Positions 9,128 to 19,379 of a DNA stretch of 45,115 bases are shown piece after piece. Position 1 is the stretch's first letter. Each line of letters opens with the position of its first letter. The translations under genes and the position numbers were made by a program. The stretch lies in the NCBI GenBank assembly GCA_007121655.1, contig SKKD01000120.1:1-45115 (forward strand), in the 5' to 3' direction. Below the pieces are notes generated by a model. That model did no database searches. It was not told where the DNA came from and worked only from the letters and a program-made list of their open reading frames with translations. This stretch comes from Desulfonatronovibrio sp. (GTDB taxonomy: Bacteria; Desulfobacterota; Desulfovibrionia; Desulfovibrionales; Desulfonatronovibrionaceae).

Positions 9128-10756
9128 ATGATGAAAAAGATTAATATATATGATACCACTTTAAGAGATGGCTCTCAGGCTGAGGATGTTCATTTCTCAA
9201 CCGAGGACAAAGTAAGAATCGCCTGTAAACTTGATGAACTCGGTCTGAATTATATTGAAGGCGGATGGCCGGCCTCCAACCCCACCGATCAGAAGTTTTT
9301 TCAGGAGATTAAGAATTATGCACTGAAGAACGCACGTGTAGCTGCATTCGGCAGCACTCATTCGGCCAAAAAAACAGCAGAAAACGATCCCAATCTTCAG
9401 TCTTTGATCACAGCTGAAACCGAGGTGATCACAATCTTCGGCAAGACCTGGGACGTGCATGTCCGTGATGCCCTGCGGACAACCCTGGAGAGAAATCTGG
9501 AGCTAATTTATAATTCTCTTGCTTATTTAAGGCCCAGGGTAAAAGAGCTTTTCTTCGATGCCGAGCATTTTTTTGACGGATTCAAGGCCAGCAAGGATTT
9601 TGCCCTGTCCTGTCTGAAAAAAGCCATTGAAGCCGGTGCGGAAACAGTGATCCTCTGTGACACGAACGGTGGCACAACACCAATGGAAATTAAGGAAATC
9701 ATCAGTGAAGTAAAAACAAGTATTCCGGAAATTTCCTTCGGCATTCATACCCACAATGATTCAGAACTGGCAGTGGCCAATACGCTTATCGCAGTGGATC
9801 TTGGAGCCGTCCAGGTTCAGGGTACCATCAACGGATACGGAGAAAGATGCGGCAATGCCAATCTTTGTTCCATCATTCCATGCCTGCAGTTAAAGATGGG
9901 CTTTGAATGTATTCCGGAAAACAACTTAAGCCTGCTGACATCCACCGCTCATTATGTGGCCGAGATAGCCAACCTGGGAGCGTTTCACCGTCAGCCTTTT
10001 GTAGGCAGGTCCGCCTTTGCCCATAAAGGCGGGATCCACGTGAGCGCCGTCCGTCGAAATGCACGCACGTATGAGCATATCGTGCCTGAACTCGTGGGCA
10101 ATAAGCAGCGCATACTCCTTTCAGATCTGGCAGGGCAGAGCAATATTCTCTTTAAGGCCAAAAGGTACGGTTTTCATCTGGATAAGGACGATCCGTTTGT
10201 CCTGGACCTTCTTTCCAAGCTTAAAAACCTTGAGAGTCAGGGATATGAATATTCAGCCGCTGAGGCTTCCTTTGAACTTCTTCTGAACCGTACTCTTGGC
10301 CGGGCCAGGAAATATTTTACCCTTGACTCTTACCGGGTTCTGGAATCCAAAAGAGGACGCGAAGAGGAGCCGATCTCCGAGGCAACTGTAATGGTCAGTG
10401 TTGGCGGGATGCTTGAACATACCGCATCCTCGGGCAAAGGACCTGTCAACGCCCTGGATAACTCGCTGCGTAAAGCCCTGGAAAAATTTTATCCTTCCCT
10501 GTCTCAAATGCATCTGGTGGACTTTAAGGTGCGGGTGTTTTCAGTCAATGACACCGGAAATTTTTCCGGAACAGCGTCCAGGGTCAGGGTGCTTATCGAG
10601 TCCGCGGACAAAACCGCCCAATGGGTAACTGTCGGGGTGTCATTTAACATTATTGAAGCCAGCCGTCAGGCCCTCGAGGACTCCCTGAACTACAAGTTGT
10701 TTAAGGATGACCAGGAAAAGCTGACCAAGGCAATAAAAGATGCGGAAAAAGAATAG
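9128..10756 (+). CDS. cimA: Citramalate synthase
   Basis: HMGL-like: IYDTTLRDGSQAEDVHFSTEDKVRIACKLDELGLNYIEGGWPASNP; C-terminal LeuA dimer/allosteric domain; citramalate-synthase type rather than LeuA. Confidence 0.93.
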   Translation: MMKKINIYDTTLRDGSQAEDVHFSTEDKVRIACKLDELGLNYIEGGWPASNPTDQKFFQEIKNYALKNARVAAFGSTHSAKKTAENDPNLQSLITAETEVITIFGKTWDVHVRDALRTTLERNLELIYNSLAYLRPRVKELFFDAEHFFDGFKASKDFALSCLKKAIEAGAETVILCDTNGGTTPMEIKEIISEVKTSIPEISFGIHTHNDSELAVANTLIAVDLGAVQVQGTINGYGERCGNANLCSIIPCLQLKMGFECIPENNLSLLTSTAHYVAEIANLGAFHRQPFVGRSAFAHKGGIHVSAVRRNARTYEHIVPELVGNKQRILLSDLAGQSNILFKAKRYGFHLDKDDPFVLDLLSKLKNLESQGYEYSAAEASFELLLNRTLGRARKYFTLDSYRVLESKRGREEEPISEATVMVSVGGMLEHTASSGKGPVNALDNSLRKALEKFYPSLSQMHLVDFKVRVFSVNDTGNFSGTASRVRVLIESADKTAQWVTVGVSFNIIEASRQALEDSLNYKLFKDDQEKLTKAIKDAEKE

Positions 10757-10831
10757 ACGAACCGAATTGTCTGCTTATTGGATTCAGGATTAAATCTCTA
10801 TTTTGACCTCGATCCATAAGCTCAAAAAAAT

Positions 10832-12034
10832 ATGCAAAAACCCCTTGCCGAAATACTCCGTCCTCAGACCATTGAGGAATTTGTGGGGCAGGAGCATCTA
10901 AGGACCAGGTTGAGGGCCATGATCAAGGGGAAGCGCTTGCAAAGCACTCTCTTTTTCGGCCCTCCGGGCTCTGGAAAGTCAACCTTGGCCTTGATCATTG
11001 CCGGGGAACAGAACCGGAAATATGTAAGACTCAGCGCGCCTGAAACAGGACTGGGAGAGCTGAGGAAAAAACTCGCAGGCATTGAAATCCTGATTCTTGA
11101 CGAACTGCACCGCTTTTCCAAGGCCCAGCAGGATTTTTTTCTTCCCCTGCTTGAAACCGGCGAAATTATACTTCTGGCCACCACTACTGAAAATCCTTCA
11201 TTCAGCGTGACACGCCAGCTTCTGTCCAGAATGAATGTTTTGAAGCTCAGGTCCTTAAGCAGGGAGGAACTCCTGGAGATAGGAAGCAGGGCCGAGGATG
11301 TATTCGAAACTAAAATTCCTGAAAAAAGTCTTGAAATGCTTGCCGCGCTGGCCGGTGGGGATGCCAGAACATTTCTAAATCTCCTGGAATATCTCCGGGG
11401 CATTGATCCGGACGACCTTGATCCGGAAAAACTTAAGGCAATCCTTCCAGACGTTGTGATACGAGGGGATCGTGAAGGAGACACACATTTTGAGCTTGCG
11501 TCAGCTCTCATCAAGTCAATAAGGGGGAGCGATCCTGATGCGTCCCTGTACTACCTTGCCTGTCTGCTGGAGTCTGGTGAGGACCCCAGATTTATCTGCC
11601 GAAGGCTGATTTTGTCCGCATCTGAAGATGTGGGGCTGGCCGAGCCCATGGCCTTGCCCATGGCCGTATCATGCCAGCACGCCGTGGAATTCGTAGGGAT
11701 GCCGGAAGGATTCATTCCCCTGGCGGAAACCGTGGTTTACCTGGCCCTGGCTCCCAAGTCCAACACCGCCTACGCTGCTTACCTGACTGCCCAGAAGGAA
11801 ATCCGGACAAACGGACCCAAGCCTGTGCCTCTGCATCTCAGAAATCCATCTACCAGTCTGCACAAGGAATGGGGATACGGCCAGGGATATAAATATCCCC
11901 ATGTTTATCCAGAATCCTGGACGGTCCAGGATTATCTGCCCTCGGAACTGTCGGGAAGAAAGTTTTATTATCCAAAAGCCCAGGGAGTTGAGCCAAGGCT
12001 CCTTGCCTGGCTGAAGAAAAGAAGAAAGATATGA
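10832..12034 (+). CDS. rarA: Replication-associated recombination protein A (AAA+ ATPase)
   Basis: PLAEILRPQTIEEFVGQEHL; FFGPPGSGKSTLALIIA; ILDELHRFSKAQQDFFLPLLE; LATTTENPSFSV. Confidence 0.95.
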   Translation: MQKPLAEILRPQTIEEFVGQEHLRTRLRAMIKGKRLQSTLFFGPPGSGKSTLALIIAGEQNRKYVRLSAPETGLGELRKKLAGIEILILDELHRFSKAQQDFFLPLLETGEIILLATTTENPSFSVTRQLLSRMNVLKLRSLSREELLEIGSRAEDVFETKIPEKSLEMLAALAGGDARTFLNLLEYLRGIDPDDLDPEKLKAILPDVVIRGDREGDTHFELASALIKSIRGSDPDASLYYLACLLESGEDPRFICRRLILSASEDVGLAEPMALPMAVSCQHAVEFVGMPEGFIPLAETVVYLALAPKSNTAYAAYLTAQKEIRTNGPKPVPLHLRNPSTSLHKEWGYGQGYKYPHVYPESWTVQDYLPSELSGRKFYYPKAQGVEPRLLAWLKKRRKI

Positions 12035-12146
12035 TTGAACGTATCTTCAATAAAGCTTAACATGTTTAAATATATTTCTTTTTTTAAAATTACAGCCTTG
12101 CAATGGGATTTTTTTGATCGCTCCGGCAGGTAAGGATTTTCAATAT

Positions 12147-12986
12147 TCAGTCAATCCTGTACTGCTGCTTGATTCTTCTGATTGTAGAGGCATCTGCCTT
12201 AAAAGGATTTACCGGAGGTTTGGGAAGATCAAGGCGATCAACATGAAGGGGAATATCACACAACTTCCGGTTATAAGCCTCTACCATTAAATATTCTAGA
12301 CTGAGCACGTCCTGAACGTTGTAGGACAAAAGGGTTTCCAGAGATTTGTCATTATGGTTCTTCTTGTAGTCCTTCCATAAAAGAACAGCGAAAAATCCGT
12401 CCATATCTTCCAGACAGCCTGTCCTGCCGATGTTTAACCGACGTTCACATGCTTTCAACCCGCCAGAGTATCCAAGGCTTCGCAAAACATATCTTAAGTC
12501 AATATGTGCATGAGAAATACTGATGCCGAAATATTTCTCAATAAAGGGGAGATCAAAGGTTTTACCGTTATATGTTACAATAACCTTATATTCCATGATG
12601 TCATGCCTGAACTCCTCCAGATTTTTCCCCTGGATGTAATGCCTGACACTTTTCCCGTCATAAAGAGCAATTGTGGTGATAATGTCCCCGAAACCTCCAA
12701 GGCCGGTTGTTTCAATGTCAATATAAGCAGTTGAGTTTCGATATTCTTTGAAAATTCTCCAGTGTTCCCCCGGGGGCAAGTTCCGGCTGAAATATATCGC
12801 GTCCCCGGCTTTAAGCTTATTTATTGATAAACATATATGTTCGGAAATTGTTTTTTGTCTCAGCACAGACAGGTATCCAGGAGGTCTTTTGATAAATTCA
12901 TCCATTGACCCTATTCCGCCGGTCCAGAATTTTTTTTCTGTGGCCAATCCAATGGATGGAATCTGCACAAAACTATGATTAAGCAT
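12147..12986 (-). CDS. YprB-type ribonuclease H-like / 3'-5' exonuclease domain protein
   Basis: AYIDIETTGLGG (DEDD exonuclease motif I), IVTYNGKTFDLPFIE, LLSYNVQDVLSLEYL. Confidence 0.85.
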   Translation of the reverse strand: MLNHSFVQIPSIGLATEKKFWTGGIGSMDEFIKRPPGYLSVLRQKTISEHICLSINKLKAGDAIYFSRNLPPGEHWRIFKEYRNSTAYIDIETTGLGGFGDIITTIALYDGKSVRHYIQGKNLEEFRHDIMEYKVIVTYNGKTFDLPFIEKYFGISISHAHIDLRYVLRSLGYSGGLKACERRLNIGRTGCLEDMDGFFAVLLWKDYKKNHNDKSLETLLSYNVQDVLSLEYLMVEAYNRKLCDIPLHVDRLDLPKPPVNPFKADASTIRRIKQQYRID

Positions 12987-13418
12987 TTTTGTAGTCTTTT
13001 TCCTGTAGTTACTGATTATGCAGTCAATTAATTAAAAGGGTGCAGCATTCCCGCCCGGGCTTTTATCCTCTAGCATGATCACCCTGTAAATGAACGTAGA
13101 TTTAAACCTGCATGATTATGATCCTTTTTGCCTGGCAGAAATAATTTTTTTAATCAGAGATCAATTTGTAATAGTCTTCTCAAATTTTATGATCCTCCTC
13201 AGTATATCCAGAACCACACATCAGCCAGCCGGAATCATTAGTTTTGGCGCATGCCGTCATTTTATGGTTTTGGGAAAAAACCTCAAGACTTGATTTTTCA
13301 GTTTGAATAATTAAAAGTTATGTAAGGAGATTTTCCCGAAAACATTACTGAAATTTTAGATGTGAACTTTTATCTCAAATGAATTTTTTCCACAGGTGTT
13401 TACAGGAACGATGTTAAA

Positions 13419-14045
13419 ATGAGCAGCAACAGACGACATATAAGCCTGCCGGTTTTCGCAGGCCTGATAATTATTACAGCGATTATTACTGCATTACTAA
13501 CACTGTTGGTTGCCAGGGTCTGGTTGTTCACGCCCGAGGTTACTCATGTTGTCCTTGAACCCCGGGAGACCGAAGTGCTCAACAGGAAACTCCAGGTTTT
13601 GGAAAAGGCATCTGAAGATGATCTTTCTGCCGGGAGATATCGGGAGCATCCTGAAGACCGTGTTATCCATCTCACGGAACGCGAAATCAACGCCATAATC
13701 TCAAGATCTCCGGATCTTGCCGGCAAGGTAGCCATTCATTTGTCGGAGAATATAATCTCGGCTTCGATACTTGCAACATTCCCCGAGGACTTTCCTGTAG
13801 TTTCCGGAAGAACTGCCAGGGTGGAAACCGGCTTAAGGATCGGACATACCGGAAGCAGACCCAGCCTTATCATTGAGGGGGTCAGTTTTATGGGAGTGCC
13901 TTTACCCTCAGCTTGGCTGGGCGGTCTAAAGGGCAGAGATCTGTTTTCTCCGGAAAGTCAGGACGGGAGCATCGGGCAGCTCTTTAAAGGGGTGAAGGAT
14001 TTACGGGTGGAGGACGGAAGAATCAGAATTGAATTGGCTGAATGA
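13419..14045 (+). CDS. Membrane-anchored hypothetical protein, possible DUF2140/YpmS-like
   Basis: One N-terminal TM helix (FAGLIIITAIITALLTLLVARVWLF) then a beta-rich extracytoplasmic region beginning LTEREINAIISRSPDLAGKVAIHLSEN. Confidence 0.7.
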   Translation: MSSNRRHISLPVFAGLIIITAIITALLTLLVARVWLFTPEVTHVVLEPRETEVLNRKLQVLEKASEDDLSAGRYREHPEDRVIHLTEREINAIISRSPDLAGKVAIHLSENIISASILATFPEDFPVVSGRTARVETGLRIGHTGSRPSLIIEGVSFMGVPLPSAWLGGLKGRDLFSPESQDGSIGQLFKGVKDLRVEDGRIRIELAE

Positions 14046-14130
14046 GAAAGCCGGAGGTCAGGAGCTTCAGAGCAGCCTGTCATCCGGAGTGATTCGGTCT
14101 TCTCCGGGCACATCAAATCAGGCCTGCTGT

Positions 14131-14922
14131 TCATTGCTTGTTATCGTTACAGTAGCGCAACATGAACATTTTTGTGATGTTTCCAAGCCTTTCATCAAGA
14201 AGTTCATAGACCTTGTCCCGGATGTGTCCTGGCACACCTCCATAGAAAGCCTGGGCAATTCCGCCTGTGATACAGGCCAGAGTGTCGCTGTCTCCGCCAA
14301 GAGATATAGCGGTGCGTATGGCGTCCTCATAATTTGTGGAGTCCAGGAAGGACCTGATAGCCTGAGGCACCGTGCCCTGTGAGGACACGTCGAATACGTA
14401 TGCAGGGCGGATTTCATCAACATGCCTGCTCAGGTCGTAACCGAACCTATCTTCAATGTATTCCTTGATTTTCTCTTTGGTCTTGCCCTGTCTGGCTAAA
14501 AATATCGCGCTTGCCGTAGCCTGTCCCCCTTTGATGCCCTCAGGATGGTTATGGGTAATTTCGGTATATTCCCCGGCCCTGGTTAAAGTTTCTTCCAGAT
14601 CGTCGAAGGCGTACCCTGCAGGGCTTATACGCATGGCCGCCCCGTTGCCCCAGCTATTGTAAGGGCCAAGTTCAGTATTTTGAGCCCAATTGTGAAAACT
14701 TCCTCCGTAACCGGCATCAGGATACCATTGGTAGAAGCGCCGAAGGTTTTTCTCATAGGGTGTACCGGTAAGAATGGTATCAGCCAGGGCTACTGTCAGG
14801 ACTGTGTCGTCAGTGAAGAAACAGTTGTCTGGAAACAAAATAAAATTTTTGGTTTTTATATTGTCCCATTCGTAAACCGATCCAATAATGTCACCGGCAA
14901 TGGCTCCGATCATGACTGGCAA
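14131..14922 (-). CDS. ADP-ribosylglycohydrolase family protein
   Basis: IGAIAGDIIGSVYE; FFTDDTVLTVALAD; NSWGNGAAMRISPAGYAF; ISLGGDSDTLACITGGIAQAFYGG. Confidence 0.95.
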   Translation of the reverse strand: MPVMIGAIAGDIIGSVYEWDNIKTKNFILFPDNCFFTDDTVLTVALADTILTGTPYEKNLRRFYQWYPDAGYGGSFHNWAQNTELGPYNSWGNGAAMRISPAGYAFDDLEETLTRAGEYTEITHNHPEGIKGGQATASAIFLARQGKTKEKIKEYIEDRFGYDLSRHVDEIRPAYVFDVSSQGTVPQAIRSFLDSTNYEDAIRTAISLGGDSDTLACITGGIAQAFYGGVPGHIRDKVYELLDERLGNITKMFMLRYCNDNKQ

Positions 14923-15079
14923 CCTCCTTTGGATTTTGATGAACAGAAAAAACTACATTAGAAGTTTTTAATGACAATAAGGGCTGAGGTCAGTCAAGTC
15001 AGCTCCATTCAATCCAATAGGAGCATGTATGAAAGATATTATGAACAAACATATACAGCCCTTGTTATAAAATCAGCCT

Positions 15080-17167
15080 TTATTTCAGATTCTGATCTGT
15101 AAAATCATGTTCCAGGGGTGAATTCTCAGGCTCCCAGGTGTCCCTTGACCGGATTTCGCCCTTATCAAACAGGAGATAACTATAACTTCCGTAATGGGGA
15201 ATTCTGCGAGCCGCATCTCTGGCTGCTTCCGGAGAAGAGGAAATAAAATAGGCCCATGTGGTGTCAGGCCGTCCTCCAGGATTCAGAGCCACAAAGAGAG
15301 CTTTTTCCTGACCGCTGACGCTCATGGAATCAGATAAAAAATCCCCGGCTTCAAGCTCTTTTCTTTCAATCAGATCTAAAAGGGGATCAGCAAAGTTTCT
15401 GGGCAGACCAAGGAAAAGAACATCATCATTATGCATTTTTTCATTCGCAAAGTTTTTTTCGCTGACCATTCGCACATCCTCCCGGTTCAGCGTCTGCAAG
15501 AGCATCCCGGCGGCCAGGACCTCTTGTTCGGACAGACCGTCTGCAAAAACAGCGGTCAGGGATTCAGAACCCCGGACACTTTCCACCGTAGGGGCGATTT
15601 CCTCCGGATGCAGACGGCGGAAAATATGGGTCTCAGGATCCACTGATAAACGCAGGGGCATTGATTCCGATTTCAGTACAAAAGACTTTTCATCACCTTC
15701 CATCAGTAATTCAGCTTTAACAGGCTGTTCTTTTGTTTCAAGATAAAGAGGCAGGCGGAGCTTGAAAAAGGGTTCTTCCTGCCGGACTATTCCTCTAACT
15801 GTCCAGTCACCCTCCTGGCCGGTGAAACTGACTTTTTGCAAGGTAAGCAGGGGAGCGCCCGGTTTTTGCACCCATTGTTCAAAAAAAGGTTTAAGATCCT
15901 TGTCAGCCAGATCCGAGAAGAGCTCTGCAAAATCATTCCAGCCGACTTCCTGGAACATATTCTCCCCGGCCATCAGGCGAAGGCCGTTCCAGAACACTTC
16001 ATCACCGACCTTTTTGCGCAGCATGTGAAAGATCATTGCTCCCTTGCCGTAGCCGATTACCTGGCTTTCACGACTGTCCCGACTCATGAAGCGGCTCAAT
16101 GGAAAATCGTTTTTTTCCGTGACCAGAGAGGAGTAACCACGCAGGATTCTTCGACGGTATTCATGGGCTTCTTTGTCTGAACTGTGCTCAAGGAGAAGAT
16201 AATCAGCCACATAGGTAGTGACGGCCTCAGACCAGTTGCCCTGGCTGTAGTCCACCCTGACCCCGTTTCCCCACCAGGAGTGTGCAATCTCGTGTGGCAG
16301 GCTGGTTTCCATGATAAAAGGCAGACGGATCACAGCGCTTCCAAGCAGAGTCCAGGAGGGAAAACCGTAACCCGTGGGGAAAAAGTTTTCCACCACTGCA
16401 AATTTTTCAAAGGGGTAAGGACCAAGAAGCTCCTGGTAAAATTCCAGGTGCCTGCGCGTGGCCTGTAAATAATCAGTCTTCAGATCAGTGCTTTGGGGAT
16501 AGAAGTAGGTATATACGGGGATGTCTCCATCCAGATCCGTACCGACCTGGTACGGACCCGCTGAAAGGGTAAGATCCCTCAGAGGATAGTCCACTTTCCA
16601 CACAGACCGGCTGTGTTCGGAAGTTGTTGATTGTTCAACCAGTTTGCCCGCTGTCACTGCGAGGTATCCTGGTGGAGCGATAATGGTTATGCTCCAGGTG
16701 GCGGGACCCTGCCTTGGGTCGGGATACCAGCCGCTGCGCCCCGAAAGAAAGGAGCCTTCTTTTTTTATGGTGGAGGAAACCCCCTGAGTGGGGTCCTCGG
16801 TGTATCCAGGATGGACCTCGTCATCAAAAAGACCCTGGTAGGATATTTCCAGGGTTGCTTCCAGGCCATTTCTTTCCCGGGGTAATTTTACTTCAAGTAT
16901 CCCGTTGGAAAAGGTATAAGCCAGTTTTTTGCCCTCGAGATTTACTTGATTGACCCGGGCAGAATGGGCCAGCAAAAAATGCATTTCCGGTTTTGCTTCA
17001 GGCAGGGTTATACTGGCTTTGCCCAAAAGCTTCTGCCTGTCAGGTAAGAGCTTAACTTCCAATTCATGATGAATTTCAGGTTTTTTTAGGGCCATTGAGG
17101 AGGCTGTGAAAAAAAAGCTGAAAAAGACCAGGAGAAATGCGGTGGTGCGTATCTTATTAAATGACAT
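15080..17167 (-). CDS. M1 family metallopeptidase, exported
   Basis: Signal peptide-like N-terminus; gluzincin motif HEIAHSWWGN-x-E (HExxH plus 18 residues plus E in WSEAVTTY); about 150-residue C-terminal extension. Confidence 0.93.
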   Translation of the reverse strand: MSFNKIRTTAFLLVFFSFFFTASSMALKKPEIHHELEVKLLPDRQKLLGKASITLPEAKPEMHFLLAHSARVNQVNLEGKKLAYTFSNGILEVKLPRERNGLEATLEISYQGLFDDEVHPGYTEDPTQGVSSTIKKEGSFLSGRSGWYPDPRQGPATWSITIIAPPGYLAVTAGKLVEQSTTSEHSRSVWKVDYPLRDLTLSAGPYQVGTDLDGDIPVYTYFYPQSTDLKTDYLQATRRHLEFYQELLGPYPFEKFAVVENFFPTGYGFPSWTLLGSAVIRLPFIMETSLPHEIAHSWWGNGVRVDYSQGNWSEAVTTYVADYLLLEHSSDKEAHEYRRRILRGYSSLVTEKNDFPLSRFMSRDSRESQVIGYGKGAMIFHMLRKKVGDEVFWNGLRLMAGENMFQEVGWNDFAELFSDLADKDLKPFFEQWVQKPGAPLLTLQKVSFTGQEGDWTVRGIVRQEEPFFKLRLPLYLETKEQPVKAELLMEGDEKSFVLKSESMPLRLSVDPETHIFRRLHPEEIAPTVESVRGSESLTAVFADGLSEQEVLAAGMLLQTLNREDVRMVSEKNFANEKMHNDDVLFLGLPRNFADPLLDLIERKELEAGDFLSDSMSVSGQEKALFVALNPGGRPDTTWAYFISSSPEAARDAARRIPHYGSYSYLLFDKGEIRSRDTWEPENSPLEHDFTDQNLK

Positions 17168-17208
17168 TCAAATCTAATAAAACCAGATATGGATTATGGC
17201 AAGATCAG

Positions 17209-18537
17209 TCAGCTAAAGAACAGGCTTTGCAGGTCCATAATAGTGGCCAGCCCAGTTTCTGAACCGCTGTGCCTGGGTGAGAAGACAGGCTTGTAACCAA
17301 GCTTCATAGCCTGCTTCATTCTCAGGTCATGACCCAGTACAGGCCTGATCTGGCCGTTTAGATCAACTTCGCCCCAGAAAACCGATCTCCCGGGCAGGCT
17401 TATGTTTTTAAAAGAGGATAAAACAGCAGCCACTAATCCCAAGTCCATGCCCGGATCGCTCAGGCGCAATCCCCCTCCGATCTTGGTATAAATGTCAGAC
17501 TGGGCCATGTTTACGCCCAGTTTTTTTTCCATTACCGCAAGAAGAAGATGTAATCTGTTCAGGTCGAATCCCAGGGCTGTTCGCCTTGGTATGGCCAGGA
17601 ATGAAGAGCTGGCCAGGGCCTGCACTTCCACGGCCAATGGTTTCTGTCCATCTACTGCCATGACCACTGCCGAGCCGCTGAGTTCGGGATTCCTGGCCTG
17701 AAGAAAAAAGGTCGAGGGGTCCCGGACCACGTTCAGACCAGTAGAATTCATTTCGAACATGATCAACTCGTTGCTGGGCCCAAACCTGTTTTTAACAACT
17801 CTTAAAATTCGGAAAAGGTGTTCCTTGTCCCCTTCAAGATAAAGCACAGTGTCCACCATGTGCTCCAGGAGCTTTGGTCCGGCAATCTGTCCTTCCTTGG
17901 TTACATGACCCGCAAGAACTACACAGGTGTTTGATTCTTTGGCCTTTTGAATCAGTTTTGAGGATACGGCCCTGATCTGAGATGGAGTTCCCGGAATGGA
18001 CTCCAGTCCGGGGCTGCTTATGGTCTGGACGGAGTCTATTATCATCAGCCGGAGATTCCTTTCGGAACTGAAAGGTTCCAGTACATCCTCCAGAGAATTG
18101 GTGGCAATTGCCCTTACCCCGCTATCCAGGAGATTCAGTCTCTGAGCCCTGGACCTGATCTGAGGCAGTGATTCTTCTCCACTCACATAAAGGGAGCAGC
18201 TTCCGTTTTCAGAGACTGCAGCACAGAGCTGCAAAAGAAGGGTTGACTTTCCGATACCCGGCTCACCGCCCAAAAGAATAACCGAGCCGGGAACAATTCC
18301 CCCGCCTAGAAGATCATTCAATTCTTCTGTGCCTGTGTCCAGAAAATCGGCTGGATTTATGTCTGCGGACTTAATATCCTTGGGTATATTATCAGACTTA
18401 AAGCTTAGTTCTGAAACACCGGATTCCTGTTGACGGGGTTCCAGACTGTTCCATTCCCCGCACCTGGGGCATTGTCCCTGCCAGCGCGGAGAATGAGCAT
18501 TGCATAGGGTGCAGATGTAAATGCTTTTGGTTTTCAA
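17209..18537 (-). CDS. radA: DNA repair protein RadA (Sms)
   Basis: N-terminal zinc finger CTLCNAHSPRWQGQCPRCGEWN; GGEPGIGKSTLLLQL; KNRFGPSNELIMFEM. Confidence 0.97.
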   Translation of the reverse strand: MKTKSIYICTLCNAHSPRWQGQCPRCGEWNSLEPRQQESGVSELSFKSDNIPKDIKSADINPADFLDTGTEELNDLLGGGIVPGSVILLGGEPGIGKSTLLLQLCAAVSENGSCSLYVSGEESLPQIRSRAQRLNLLDSGVRAIATNSLEDVLEPFSSERNLRLMIIDSVQTISSPGLESIPGTPSQIRAVSSKLIQKAKESNTCVVLAGHVTKEGQIAGPKLLEHMVDTVLYLEGDKEHLFRILRVVKNRFGPSNELIMFEMNSTGLNVVRDPSTFFLQARNPELSGSAVVMAVDGQKPLAVEVQALASSSFLAIPRRTALGFDLNRLHLLLAVMEKKLGVNMAQSDIYTKIGGGLRLSDPGMDLGLVAAVLSSFKNISLPGRSVFWGEVDLNGQIRPVLGHDLRMKQAMKLGYKPVFSPRHSGSETGLATIMDLQSLFFS

Positions 18538-18552
18538 TGGATTATGCAGGTG

Positions 18553-19362
18553 CTAAGAAGTCGGCTCGCGGGCTTCAATTACCTCGAGACCGAATTCCTG
18601 CATTTCCTCGGACGGGTTGTAAAAGACAACCATAAATGGGGTATATCCGCCAGGGGTAACATGCTTATTGGTGGTAAGAATTCCCAGACGAGACTGTAAG
18701 GTGGACTCGATCTCTTCTTTTGATGAAACCTGAAGTTGAAATAATGAAGCCACATTGCCGCATAAAAACACCTTTTCTCCTACAACAGATCCCTCGCCGC
18801 TATAGAGAGAGGCTTTTAATTTGATCATGGATTTAGGCACGTTGAAATTGTTTACAGCCTGTCCTTCAATGACGAAGAGTTGTCCGATTTTATCATTGCT
18901 AACAAAATACTGGCGGATGTTCTCCAGAGAAATATCCTTGACGTCTTCTTCGATGAATTCAGTTTCCTGCTGGATCATCGTCTGTTCTTCCTGTGAACTG
19001 ATAAAGGGAATATTAATCACATCGAATCTGCTCAAAACAAAGATTAAGGACAGGACAAATATTAATAAAGCCGACAGCGCGATGAACGTTGTCCTGTTTC
19101 GTCTGCGTTTGTCCGGTGATTCTCCAGCGTAAACAGGTTCTGTTTTTCTTTTTGAGAAATCCCCACGCACCGGCTCGAAGTGCTCATGCTTCTCTTCGTT
19201 TTTTGTTTCTATGAGAGGGAATGGCCTGGAAAGCTCTTCTCTGTCAGGAACAAAAAGTTTGAAAACATGTTTGCATCTGGTACAGCGTACCTTGAGTTCA
19301 TCTCTGAGTCTGGAGTCGTCGAAGTTGTATTTAGTATTACAATTTGGACATTTAACTATCAT
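18553..19362 (-). CDS. MJ0042-type zinc-ribbon / DUF3426-like membrane protein
   Basis: VKCPNCNTKYNFDDSRL..VRCTRCKHVFKLFVP then one TM helix (FIALSALLIFVLSLIFVLSRF) and a DUF3426-like domain. Confidence 0.85.
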   Translation of the reverse strand: MIVKCPNCNTKYNFDDSRLRDELKVRCTRCKHVFKLFVPDREELSRPFPLIETKNEEKHEHFEPVRGDFSKRKTEPVYAGESPDKRRRNRTTFIALSALLIFVLSLIFVLSRFDVINIPFISSQEEQTMIQQETEFIEEDVKDISLENIRQYFVSNDKIGQLFVIEGQAVNNFNVPKSMIKLKASLYSGEGSVVGEKVFLCGNVASLFQLQVSSKEEIESTLQSRLGILTTNKHVTPGGYTPFMVVFYNPSEEMQEFGLEVIEAREPTS

Positions 19363-19379
19363 GCTACTCTCCGGGTGGC

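Noticed and set aside
10864-11514. 216-aa ORF antisense to rarA
   Set aside because: Ser/Arg-rich shadow ORF opposite clear RarA motifs.
14029-14382. 117-aa ORF overlapping the ADP-ribosylglycohydrolase
   Set aside because: Antisense to conserved ARH motifs; no domain.
15324-15746. 140-aa ORF antisense to the M1 peptidase
   Set aside because: Low-complexity Ser/Arg-rich shadow ORF with no plausible start context.
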